Positions 1 to 12,161 of a DNA stretch of 64,000 bases are shown here, in pieces. Location: NCBI GenBank assembly GCA_027563935.2, contig CM050451.1, positions 104,373,565 to 104,437,564 of the forward strand, given 5' to 3'. Each line of letters starts with the position of its first letter. Position 1 is the first letter of the stretch. Both the position numbers and the translations under genes were made by a program. The notes under the pieces are model-generated. The model did not search any database and was not told the DNA's origin. It was given only the letters and a program-made list of their open reading frames with translations. Source of the DNA: Costus lasius. Taxonomy: Eukaryota; Streptophyta; Magnoliopsida; Zingiberales; Costaceae.

Positions 1-203
1 TGGAACTCTTTCTAGAGAGAATTTTGGTGAGGAAAGAAAGAAAACTAGAAGAGCAAAAATCTTCGAAGAGGTAGGGACTTTTGGCCTAAACTTTTTAGGT
101 TTTCATGGTAAAGTTTCCATATTCAAAAATTGAAGATGCTAGAGTTATGGATTGGTCTACTGCTTTGATTTTATATGACAAAAAAGTAGTGATTGACAAG
201 TTT

Positions 204-278
204 ATGCAATATAGAAATTTTATGGGAATGAATTATGCAATATAGAAATTTTATGGGAATGAATTATGCAATATAGAA
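204..278. repeat. 31-bp tandem repeat, 2.4 copies
   Basis: The unit beginning ATGCAATATAGAAATT occurs at 204-234 and again, identical, at 235-265. A partial third copy runs to about 278. It is a local tandem duplication with no coding role that I can see. Confidence 0.9.
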
Positions 279-2329
279 GGATGGTGCAATCATGTGCACC
301 TGATCCTTGAATGGGAACCAAGGAGGTTTTGTTTTGATACAAATTATTGTTTTAATGAGTTTTTATACCAATATGAGTAGGAAAATTCCTGTGCATGAAA
401 ATTTGTTGAGTTTGTGTCTTATAAGCCTCGTTTTGCTAAAAAAAGAAAAATGGAAAAAAAAAGGTGGAAATCACATGTTGATTTTTGTTGTTGTCTTGAA
501 AAAAGACAACATGGATAAATGAGCCTTCAATATTGTCTTAGAACATGATAGAATGAGAAAAGATAAGTGTTTATTGATGAAGACCGTTGAACACGTACAA
601 GTAAAATTAAAATGACATTCTTGTTGGTGCACTTATGTTCCACATATGAAATGTTTTTATTAGTTGATCATAATGTCATATAAGCATTAAATTTGAAATA
701 AGTACTATGTCCATGAGCAGATGGGTGTGATTGAGAATAAATAGTATTGATGACAAAATGATAGTTCAGCTTGAAATAAGTAATATCAAGGTTCCACAAT
801 ACGTAAAAGGGTATTATTGAGCTTAAAAGAAGTAATATGTCCATGATGACACAAGCATTATGACTAAGAATGAATGATATGTCAATAAGAAATTATCGTT
901 GCAATTGAAATGTGAGGTTCACGAGGCCATAGGGATCGTAGTTAAAAATTAAAAATAGTCAATTAGAAGATGGTCACCAAGAATATAGTCACAAAAAGTA
1001 GTGAAGTGACCTGTTAGTAAAAATATGATCATCATGATTGAAAAAGTGGCATGAAAATAATGATACAAGTTGATGAATGAGAGATACAATATTCAATAAG
1101 GACAATGATGTGGAGGATACTTTCAACGATTTAAAAGAGAAATTTTCAAGGAATAGAAGATAATGAATCAATAGCCTTATTATCATGGTCCAGAAAAAGG
1201 GATGTTTTCATGCATCAATATTTACACAAGTAAATAATTAGATTTTTTTGACATTTGTTTTATTGCGTTATCCTGAACCATTATTAATCTTTCAAATAGT
1301 AACCTAGCATCATATGGAGATCATTAAAATAAAGACTCAACAAATAGATATTTGGGTCAAATGGTGATCATAAGTATATGTTTTCCTTTGATTTTTCTTG
1401 GTATTATTTAGTTGTTAGACACAGTGATTGAGGAACTAGTATGTATCGAGCGGTTAGGGTAGGATGTATTAGTCTGCCAGGGAATTATAGACACGACCTC
1501 ATACTAGATTCCGTGTCAACTCAATTTATACTGATTGATTCCAATACAAATGTATCATGCTGGCACACATTACACTGGTACATACTAGTGCATACCACTT
1601 GAACCCACATCAAAGTTCAAATAACTAGAATTATAGTCTTTTGAATGGTTGGCCACTTTTGGCCATCTAAATAGCAACATATGTATCAATATTATATTTA
1701 TCGAATCAGTACCAATCAAGTTCTATGTACCGCTGTGGGATGAAACCTGTAGTAAAGTTCATGGGATTCCACCTATACCAAACGTTATGGGATGAAACCT
1801 TAAACATTATACAGATCATGGGATTCACTAAGATAACATAAACTCATCCTGTAGTAAAGTTCAAGGCTGTAAATTGTTACACTTACACATGTTTCTGCAG
1901 CACAAAGTACATTTTGAAGTCTGAGGCATCTGGATTAGCAGGAAAAGGTTCCGCATTACTGTCATGGATCCAAAACTATATAAACATGAATAAAATAGAA
2001 ATACATGTAAGTATATCCTATAAAAAGTGTGTGGCATCTGACATGAAGACATCAAATATCACCTGGGTCAACCAGGAAAAAAAATCAAACATTAATCGTC
2101 TTCTAACTATAAGATTGTTGAAATCAACTATACAGGATGGGTGGTTTTACTTTATTGTTCATCATGCCATCATGGGTAGTCAGTTTGCTCATAGGTGGAT
2201 CGTTACTTTGTTTAATGGAAGCTGTTTCTTCACTTCTTTATATATGTTTCATGTACTCAGATTTTAATCAATAAAATATTTTACTCTTTCTATCCCCATT
2301 AAAAACACCTTCCAAATTGACCACACTTT

Positions 2330-2461
2330 CATTCCTTCACTAGTCTATGCCCTCTTATCTCTTTCCAATTATCTGTAACAAAATGTAGCACCCCTCATTC
2401 CTTCACTAGTCTATGCCCTCTTATCTCTTTCCATTTATCTGTAACAAAATGTAGCACCCCT
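2330..2461. repeat. 66-bp tandem duplication
   Basis: Two adjacent copies (2,330-2,395 and 2,396-2,461) start CATTCCTTCACTAGTC and end TGTAGCACCCCT. They differ at about one position, so the duplication is recent. It lies in pyrimidine-rich non-coding DNA. Confidence 0.9.
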
Positions 2462-3125
2462 CATTTCTTCCTCCTTCACTCACCCGCCATCTTCACCTTT
2501 TTCTCTTCACTAACCACCTTCAATCGGTCTTTTACTTCAATCAATTGCAAAAGAATACCATTAATATGATGCTCCCTAGGTGATAGTTACTTCTATTAGT
2601 GTCATATTTTTAAAATAATACTGTTTATTAGTCATATCTCAACCATACATCATCATCTCCTTCTGCTCTTACATTTTTTTCTCTCTTCCACCACCTACCA
2701 TCTCACCACCATCTTTGCGGCCATCACCTTCACCACTATTTTAGGTACCACTGATATCGTCCTATTGCCAAGAATGGATCTAAATTTAAAGGTACAAATG
2801 ATAAGATCTTGGCAAAGAGAGAGCTGAATTACCTAGGTCGTTGGATCTTAAATTCAAGTGGGTAATAAAGGACATTGTGATACAAACAAAAGGTTTAAAT
2901 TAGCAAATTTCACACATTTAGGTGGTTAGTTGAAACATACAATACAGTTGAGGTGGATTTTTTAGACCCGTCAATTAATTAAGAAATTAACACATTAAGA
3001 CAAAATTTAAAAGTTTTTAAATCACCTAGCTATTAAATATGTAGGGATTGACAGTTAGATTCCCACTCGTTATCACTGGGAACAGTTGTACTTTCCAAAT
3101 ATCATATAATTGAAACAAATAAAAC

Positions 3126-6100
3126 CTCATGTATTTCCCAAATCTGTGGCAATGGAAGGATAATTGCATACAGGTGCAAGTTGTGTCTCCCCAGTGACCA
3201 ATTGCAGACATGATGATTTCTGCAATAAAGAAGAATAGGTCCAGAAAAAAGAATGAAGTTAGTTTAAACAGAAAATAAAAGAACGTAAAAATAAAATAAC
3301 ATTAGACATCTTGAACAACAAAAAATGGATGGAAAGTTAAGTTTATTGAGCAAGCTCTCAATTGATACCAATTAGAAAAATAAAATATAAAACACATTGA
3401 TGAACAGAAAAGTCTGGTACCGTACTACTATATATATATATATATATATAATGCCCGGCCTAGCTCGGGATGAGATTTAAAGCAATGAGTTAGTCCCTAT
3501 AATCTCTGTTTTAAATAGATCACTTAACCTTTTTTGTTCAATTAAATAGCTAACTTTGTTGCAATCATGGAACACATCAAAGGCAGTTAAATGTACTTAA
3601 CTGAGAAACTAAACAAAAGTGGAAGTAAATGCACATAATAGGAAACAAACTAAAAGGACATGTATAGGTGTACCTATATTGAAATAAGCAAATTGACATG
3701 TAGTAAATGAAACAAACTACAAGATGATTTGATAGGTAAGTCAATCTCTATGTTATGCAATTTCAACATCTATTATTAAACAAGTAAATCCTAAAGTTTA
3801 ATGACTTGATTGCAATAAACAGGTCATGTTGGGCATGGAACATTTACCTGAAATCACAATATCACCAATATAACCATTGAAAGAAGGAAGTAGAGCTGTC
3901 TCTGCTGCTTCATCTAAACAACTTTTTTTCCAAAATATAAAATCCGTCATAGTCAATTATTTTTATAATTACATCACGCTCTGGATACACTTGAAATGAT
4001 GAACGTATAGAAGCATAAAGAAAACTCAATCATCTGACGTACCCTTGTAGGTGTTTTTCCCAGTATAGCTGCTGCCAGTCAAAACTTTGGTTCATCAATT
4101 TGTATTCTTCACAGTCATCCTGCCAGCGTTTCATGTATAGTATCTTCCATATTGTATTGAGATCTTCATACCTAAAAGTTAGGCATCATCTCTTAAATTT
4201 TTTTTAGATGCATATTCAGTTTTTTTTCCCAAAATTACATGATAGATATCAGACCTTCCACGTTTCCTTCCACGTTCTACACTAGCATTTGCATATCCTA
4301 ACCCTTCAAAGCCATGAGCTGACCTGTGACAACATACAATATTCTATTACTAAATGAATGCATAGGCTAGACGAAATCTCTCTGTAAAAGAAGTATAGAA
4401 AAATTTTTGGAAGAATTGTTATATATTTGATATATACATAAATCTACATATAACAGGTAACAGGAAACAGGAAACAGTAGAAGGTTAATTAGCTTCATTG
4501 TATCACTCCTCTCCTGGAACAGTGGATTAGAGCAGTAAAAAGAACAAGGTTAAGGGCATGCCATGCTTTTATGGATGTATAAATTGATTGCAAAATGAAC
4601 ATAAAAAATAATAGTTGATGACTGCTTCATAAGATAATGATTTTGTACTATTTGCCAATGAATTTGTTGGCCTATTATTTCCATTGTTCTCTTCTAAGAT
4701 ATATTTCCTTGATCATGTTCAAATCATCACAGCCCACAGCATGTCCAAGCAAAGTTCACAGTTGAAAAGTTGCTGACATAACATTCACTTACTATGATTT
4801 TGACGTTAACTTGGCATCCTATGATAGAAGTATCCCAAATTTTTAATTTTATGAATTCTCCAGAGTTCAAATAGGAACGCAAATATGTAGTTGATTTGCC
4901 AAGTCAAATCTAAGTCCATGTTCATACTTCATACCTCATTTATTTAAATTGATATGATAAGAAATGAAGGATTTAACTACTGTCAGGCAGCTATATGGGG
5001 TTTGAAATATCAAGCTGTGCCAGTTTCAGCGACATATTGGACAATAAAATACAGATATACTCACCAGTATACTAAATCTAGACCTTTTCATTCTTTTAAA
5101 TTCTATGCCGGGTGTTACAGAGCTTGTAACGTCAAGAATTATCCCTGTGATAGATATTGAAAATGCACAAATAAAATATGTGCTTAACCTTGCACGATTC
5201 ACAAAATAGAGATTCATCATTGTGGCAGTTTGAGATTTCTGGTGAGGGAACGTCAAAACAAATATGAATCTCCAATTATGGGAACTCCACCATTTGGCTA
5301 ACACACAACCCAAGAATTAAAAGCTGATCTGTACCACCGAGGGCTGGCATACTAATCCGAGATGATACTTGTACAACTCTAGCATAGTGTCGATACATTT
5401 AGTACCACTATACTATAGTCTCAGTATGTCCATCGAGACTTCAAACCAAGGTTTGAAAACCAATCCAAGACATGGTACCAATCAAGACCAGTTCGTAACT
5501 AGACAAACATTGTGGGAGCAACATAGAAGAAGAAGAAGAAGAAGAATGAAAGAAAGAATAAGAAGAAGAGAGAAGAAGATGCAACGAGAAGCGGTGGAGC
5601 GAAGAGTTGCGTACCAGTATGTACCGCCTCCTCCTCCCTCTTCTTCTCCTTCTTCTCCTCCCTCGCCTTCTTCTCCTTCTTCTTCTACTCCACTCCACTA
5701 CAGGGTCATGTCCAAGCAACAATCAGCAGTCTTTCTCCTTCTCCTTCTTCTTCTTTATTCTTCTTCTCCTTCCTCTCTTTCTTTTCTTTCCTTCTTCTTC
5801 CACTTTGCTCCACTACAAGTCCATGTACCAGTCCCTTGGACCGGTACAAACTGTCCATACCACCCATTACATACTAGTTTTTAATCTTTGCTTCACATCT
5901 TGCACACAACATAAAAAGTACTTTAGTACTTCTAATCTTTTTTAGTACAAAGTGTAACTTGATATAGCCCTATAGTTCAGAAACAAAAGAAAACACATGA
6001 TTGATAAATAGACAATTCTCATTACATGAGGTTTTGAGCTCCAGAAAAGAAATTAAATAAAATTGGGTATGGATCAACACCTAGGTTTGGAAGGTCAAAT

Positions 6101-9100
6101 AGGATTACTGTTACAGAATCACAAGTTAGAAGGGATAAACTTGCTTTCATTTGGCTATGTAAATGAAAAAGGATCACCAGCAGTTAAAGGTGTAAAACTT
6201 CTTTTCATTTGGAGATAGACTTTTTGAACAAGGATAAGCTAAAACGGAAATTTTATTTTATATTTTGAACCCAGGACAGAAATCAATTGAATCTTTAAAA
6301 TTTCGATATGTTTTTTATTCCAAGAAATAAGAAGGGAATTCCAGAATTTTATAGCAAATAATGATACGGGTGACAAGTTACCCGTGGGCAGAAGGCACTT
6401 GCCTTCACAAATGTGTTTCTTTTCTTTTGCGTTTCTCCTTTCTATTATCCATTATATTTTGCCTCTTCTGTTTTAGTATTCAAAATAGGAGCATCAACCC
6501 TCTGCTTTACTTGAATTTACAACAATTTAGGATCTACTGATTCCTCAAGTTCAAGAGGGGACAACAACTTCAATTTTTTGCATTTTGCTCATAACTGAAG
6601 AATGCATAGCCAGTACTTCTGTTGTTGAGATTCTATTTGTTCAAATGACTTGGGAATGGAACAGTTAATTCCTTCAATCTTGATTTGTTTCTGCTAGCAA
6701 TGATGAATAAAGAGGAAGAGAAGAGATAATTTAGAAGGCTACCTCAAACTTTTTGCTCTCTTTCTTGCATCTATCTTGAATATTTTTCTTGTTATTGTTT
6801 TTCCTTTCCTCTTCTGGATTTGTTTTCTATTAGGCTTTGTGGATTTATGTGCTTCTCTATTTCTGGCTCTCTCTTGCATGATAGTGGTCTCTCATGTCCC
6901 TGATGCCATCTTGTTCTGATATAGGATGTTTAATATGGGATGAACGTGGCAAATTTTGCTCTAAGAGTGGTATTTTGGAAGTTTTGTAGTGGTTGTCAGC
7001 AACTCAGCATGGTTGTCAAATTTGAAAGTCTCAACTGCAACCATGCTTTGTGATTTGATCAGATCAGTTTTGAGCTATCTGATATTTTTCAAGACATTTG
7101 ACAAGAAACAAAATCCCATAGTTAGAAATTAAAAATAAGAGAAATTTGATGAAGGAGGGAGAAACCCTGTGGGTTAAGCTGGAAACTATAACTGATCTAT
7201 CTAAATTGGAATGAAACAATTTAGGTATTTGCGCCATAGTATATAATCTCAATCCATAGCAATTTAGGGTATTTGTTTGAACCAGTACTGGTATATGTAT
7301 ATATACAACACATACATATACTGGATCAGTACTACCCTATTTTGAGTACCGTATAAGGTCAACACATACGTATATAACACATACATATAGGGTTGAACTA
7401 CTATATACTGTCCATAAAATCTGATACCCTGATTTGCACTCTCAGTTTTTTCTACTGGTTAAGCTTGTTATTTTGTATACATTTATGCTTCCATGAGCCC
7501 TACCCAGGTTATGGTTCACCAAGCTAGCTCAACCTAGGCATAGGTTAAAATCATATGAATAAAACAGAGCTCAGGGGAATGGGGACCGACCTAATCCAAG
7601 AAATTCGCCTAACATAATCTTAAGGTACGATTAGCATTGCAACTGAAGCCAAGGGGAAAAACAGAGCTAATCTAACAAAATGTTAAACCATCAGACAAAC
7701 TGGACTTAACTAAACCTAATTTACTAAGATAATATTATAAATAATAAATACATTGATAAATACTATAAAATAATTATACTTCAAATTTATAATAATTATA
7801 AAGTTTATCCATTAAAAATAAAACAAAGTATCTGATAAATTACAAAATATCAGAAAAGATAAAATAATTACAGTGATTAAACATAAAAGATCAATAATAT
7901 TTAATACAATTTAAAATAAAAGGTGTAACAAAAAAGTATTAAAGTAATTTTAAAAAAAAACTATATTAAAACAATTAATTATAATAGCACATAAAGCATT
8001 ATTCTTGATCCAAATCCTCATTTTCAAGATCCTCCTTTTTAACCTTATCCAAGGTATGCAAAATCGTTCCATGCGTTCAAGTTTGTGCGGCTCCAAGGCC
8101 GAAGCTTCATCCATCCATCCATTGGCAAGTGAAGCTTAGTTACAGTAGCAAACATCTTTGTCCGCAATAATGAGCATCTTCCGTCTCAGCGAAGCATCAG
8201 TACCGTTGAGACATGGTCAGACTAATTCATACCACTCATACTGGGTGGACCGGTTTTTTAGTTGTTGACCTTAACCTTCCTATTGCAATGAGGGAAAAAC
8301 TCGTCAATGCACCATCTAACAGCTTCTCACTATATTTCCTATGTTTCTATTGCCATTATATTTTCTTGCACTTCTCTATTAGGTTATGTTATCACCCATA
8401 GACTATCTCCACTGCTCTATGTGACCCAGGATACTACTAGGTTGTGACAGATGAAATAAGAAATGCATTCTAATGATTTGTGGGATTTAGTTTCCCTTCC
8501 TTGAGGGATTTCACTACTAGTATATGGCCCTAACTGTCAGAATATGTTCCTCCTTGAGTGGATTGCAGATCACAAACTTCATTGACCAAGTTATCAAAAT
8601 CATACCAACGTCATTTAACAATGAATAAAAGTACACGCACGACATTTCCTTCAATATGAATATGTAATTTACCATTACATGAAATATCACCAGTTGAGCT
8701 ACATAAGTCATAATAAATAAATTACAAGTTTAACACAATCCAACTACAACAATCAACAACTAAATAACACCAAAAAATTGCTGATGACAACTTGAAGAAA
8801 GGACCTAAATTTATCTATTTTTGAGTTTGTAATTTAGTGATATGCAAGTTGGGGTGTTCACTGTTCACTGTCCACAATCGGAATATGTTGCTCTTCAAGT
8901 GAGGTGGCGAACATAACTTCATTAACTAAGCACTATTGTTAAATAGCTGCCACTATAGCTATAACAGTTTCTAAGCAATCCGAAAAGCTATTGCACCCTA
9001 TAACGGTTTTGAATTTTGAGAAATTAAAATTATGACTTTAATTGAGTTAATAATATGTTATATTTTTTGTTTTATTTGTATGTAACTTAATTGATTAGGT

Positions 9101-12100
9101 ATATAAGATATATTTCAATCGTTATACTTAAATTTTTATAGATATAATATATATTTTAAATGCTATGTGACTTCTGCTATTTGTTCGCAATGCGCAACGT
9201 CATCCGCTATATCCATTGCAACCAAGTTATCATAATCATACAAGCATCATTTATCGATGAACAAAAGTATGCACACAACATTTCCGCTAAAATTTACAAC
9301 TATAAATAAGTACTTTGTCATAATATGAGATAACAACTCACAATAAATAAATAACAAAAAGTTCAACATAAGATATAACTCAACTTCAACAACTAAATGA
9401 CACCATAGATACTCCAAAAGATACTGATGACAACATGCAGACCTAAGCTCTATCTATTTCGAGTCTACAATTCAGTGATCTCGACCTGCTGTTCCGTAAC
9501 TTATAAGAAAAAAAAAAAAAGTAGGGATCAACAAATAGCAACTCTTGATTAGACAATCAAACAAAAGTCAAGACCAAAATTATGTATCCATGAAAATGTA
9601 GATACATACATTCGACCCTTCCTATAAACTCCTTTACACATACCCCATAAGACTAGGGCTATTGATTTATTAACATTTGCTCCTTAAATATTTCTCCTTT
9701 GGAGCATCAAAATACACCTTCCATACAAGGCCATAGTCCTTATTGACAAGCAAAATCTCTCATCCACTAGTTCATTCATAATAATCATAACATTAGTAAT
9801 ATGCCACTTGATTAAAATTTCAATGCATGTCCTCATTGACAGCACCGGTTCAATACTGACAATACTGATTTGAACGAAGTACCAACAATATATATATTAT
9901 ATTACATATGGAACTAACTTGCATTGGTACTAGTACAAAATCGGACTAATATGTACCACATGTACCATACAGTATGGCACAGTTTCATAGACCCTGGTTT
10001 CAAGTTTTTATGGGAATATCATTTATTTTGAATCATAATGCTCATTCCATTATAAATATATCACTTTTACTTTTTCGAAAAAGTAAAACAAAGCTCTTTT
10101 CCTTTTTCAATAAATTTTCAAAAGTGGTTTTCAATGTTGGTTTTCAATGTTGCAAGATTGATGGCTCTATTTGTTCACTATATAATTTCTAACATTGTTA
10201 TTTTTGTAGTGTATATTGAATATTCTTCTCACGTGGAGTAATTTAATGGGCATTATTGAATAACTATGATAGTTTTTGGGATATAATAGCACACAACTCT
10301 AAAAATATCTCTTTATCTTAAGGAAAGTATGTCTTAGGTCTTCGTAAAGAGATTGGACTTGTTGGCGCCAACTTGGTGATAATTTTACTTTGCCTAGTCA
10401 CAAGTTATCCTGTCATTGTCATCCTCAAGATTTTAATGCCATTTAATAGATTCACTTGTGGGTAAACTAGTATATCTTGCTATTACTAGACTAGATAATT
10501 TCTTTGCAAGAGTTATTAATCACTATATGCAAAATCTAAGATTACTGGGAAGTTATTATTACAATATTACATTATATTAAGCAAGCTCTAAAAAAAGGAC
10601 TTTTCTTACAAGAAATATGGACATATCATAATTAAGCATTATATCGATGTCTGATTATGCAAGGAGTCATGATGACAAGTTTCTCCTTCAAGATTTTACA
10701 CCTACATAAGAAGTAATTTTATCTCTTGGAAAAGGAAAAAAAGGAAATTGTGGTTGTTTAGCATAGTATAGAATTTGAGTACCAAGTTATGACTTTCATC
10801 ATTTCTAGTTAATCCAAGTTTCATTACAAAACTCATGATTATGCATTAAGATAATCATGTCAGTTCTACGAACCAATATGTCTAAGTCCAAGCTTAGATC
10901 GGAACACTAGTCCGAACTAGTTTTGTAAACCTTAGAATGAATAATTTTATTTTCATGAAAAATATATTTTTGAACTATAAATTACATTTTATATGCTTAA
11001 TCAACCTTATGTAGTTAGAGTATAGAATTTAAAAATTATATTAAAATAACAAATTGATAATAAAATTAAGTATTATTGAACATAATACATCATATATTAT
11101 ATATAATAGTAATAAATTATATTTTATATTAATATTGATTATTTTATATCAATAATGTATAGTTTATAGTTTACACTACTAATAGATTTTATGCCTTGAC
11201 ATTATATAGCCACAATAAATATTCTATAACTTAACTTAAAATATACTTTATATCTTATAAATAAATAAAAATTATCATCATCATATAGAATATATGCTAA
11301 TAATCTTATACCCTAGAGAAATTAATCCACATTATAGTACAAACTAAACATTCTAATATTGCACGCCTAACTAATTAACATGTATAACATTCTTATGAAT
11401 GCTTTATATGGGAATCTAACATTCCATGATAGTACCAATTTAGCAAAAAAATAAAATGAGAAAAAAAATGTACAAGTAATCACCTGCAGTCCTTTCACTT
11501 TATATACTTCAATAGTATCAACCATAAGTTCCATAACACATTAAACACATCGAGGAACTGTCTTGTACACTAAAAATTATCTATTTACAGGTACCTTCAG
11601 TTGCTTAATTATATAGGACTGCAAAGAAGCAATGCTTTGTGTTTATCATTATAATAGAGCTTTACAAAAATCATAACCATAACCATTAAGAAGCAAAAGC
11701 ATATATATAATTAATTGGAACTAATGCAGAAAATAGGAAAATTTTATGAAAGCAAATACTAAAGCAACAATAAAGCCTAGTTATTAATGTTACACTATGG
11801 TTTGTAAGGTAGAAAGTATATACGTAATCCAGTGGAATAATACCTCTCAAGCAATTCATGCATATTTTGCAAAGCCAACGGGGGAAAATTTTGCATTAAG
11901 CCATCTAAAATGTGTGGCGGAAGTTCAATTATGTCCTGCTCATGTACATGTCCTGACAATAAAAGTTTTCATTTAAAAGAGTTACATAAGTGCCATAATG
12001 TAGCATGCTAATTTAAGAATTATCCTCATGGAAATGAAAACACATCTATCACCAACCATGTATCATGGCAGTTGTAACTGCCTTAACACACAGGGAGTAC

Positions 12101-12120
12101 AAGGTAGGTGTGGTAGACAT
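3126..12120 (-). CDS. RNI/leucine-rich-repeat-like plant protein, N-terminal exons, partial
   Basis: Six coding exons on the minus strand join in phase: 12,120-12,057 (ATG), 11,952-11,844, 4,323-4,255, 4,171-4,043, 3,921-3,848 and 3,219-3,126. All introns are GT-AG. They give about 179 residues. The start reads MSTTPTLYSLCVKAV, then comes an ELPPHILDGL...FPPLALQ stretch (about residues 29-47), a basic RGRKRGR patch, a WQQLYWEKHLQ motif and LDEAAETALLPSFNG. From memory this order matches a plant family annotated as RNI-like or F-box/LRR-like, whose leucine-rich repeats follow. Those repeats are not found here, so the gene probably runs past base 1. Intron 2 is 7.5 kb. The donor of the last exon is uncertain: 3,126 or about 3,092. 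Molecular function is unknown to me. A minus-strand non-coding exon near 14.3-14.6 kb is its likely 5' UTR. Confidence 0.7.
3429..3451. repeat. (TA)n microsatellite
   Basis: An uninterrupted run of TA dinucleotides, about eleven units, lies inside an intron of the RNI-like gene. Confidence 0.9.
5523..5815. repeat. Purine tract followed by pyrimidine tract on the same strand
   Basis: About 60 bases of almost pure GAA/AGA repeats (5,523-5,580) are followed by about 190 bases dominated by CTT/CTC repeats (5,629-5,815). The two arms can pair imperfectly with each other. Long open frames on both strands here (Arg/Glu-rich, Ser/Pro-rich, Leu-rich) come from the triplet repeat and are not genes. 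Confidence 0.75.
8537..9475. repeat. Diverged direct duplication interrupted by a MITE-like insert
   Basis: Sequence at about 8,537-8,845 (GAATATGTT...CTTCATTGACCAAGTTATC...GACAAC) recurs, diverged, at about 8,877-8,940 and 9,218-9,475. The second copy is split by about 270 bp (8,943-9,215) that opens AAATAGCTGCC and closes near GCTATTTG, as an inverted-repeat miniature element would. The family is not identified. Confidence 0.5.
10065..10088. repeat. 24-bp perfect palindrome
   Basis: The arms TTTTACTTTTTC and GAAAAAGTAAAA are exact reverse complements with no spacer. It lies in the long intron of the RNI-like gene. Confidence 0.9.
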
Positions 12121-12161
12121 GTGACCCTGTCAGCAGAACCGGCTTTACGACTACAACCAAT

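Larger units (their letters stand above)
1..3125. other. AT-rich non-coding stretch, probably intron of the RNI-like gene
   Basis: I see no coding region I can defend here. The minus-strand gene whose exons begin at 3,126 should continue to lower coordinates, so this stretch is most likely a long intron or lies beside one. It holds two tandem duplications (listed separately) and, around 1,440-1,740, degenerate sequence rich in GTAC and ATACTAGTG-like words that recurs in the introns further right. Confidence 0.5.
4324..11843 (-). other. 7.5-kb intron of the RNI-like gene, filled with degenerate repeats
   Basis: This stretch separates two exons whose phases match exactly (GAG AG / G TCA), so it should be spliced out as one intron. 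I find no open frame with family resemblance in it. It contains purine/pyrimidine tracts (5.5-5.8 kb), a diverged direct duplication (8.5-9.5 kb), a 24-bp palindrome (10,065), and several copies of a degenerate repeat with ATACCAGTATG/ACCGGTAC-like words (about 5,330-5,470, 5,600-5,890, 7,270-7,430, 8,180-8,260, 9,840-9,980). Confidence 0.6.

Noticed and set aside
1883..1975. Possible minus-strand terminal exon (acceptor TTTATATAG, frame ending FVLQKHV, stop TAA)
   Set aside because: It has a plausible acceptor and a 30-codon open frame but no recognisable family, and no partner exon joins it convincingly. It does not resemble the expected continuation of the RNI-like gene.
1914..2267. 117-codon plus-strand open frame followed by AATAAAAT
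   Set aside because: It starts with TTG, has no domain I know and crosses the opposite-strand candidate. Chance length in AT-rich DNA.
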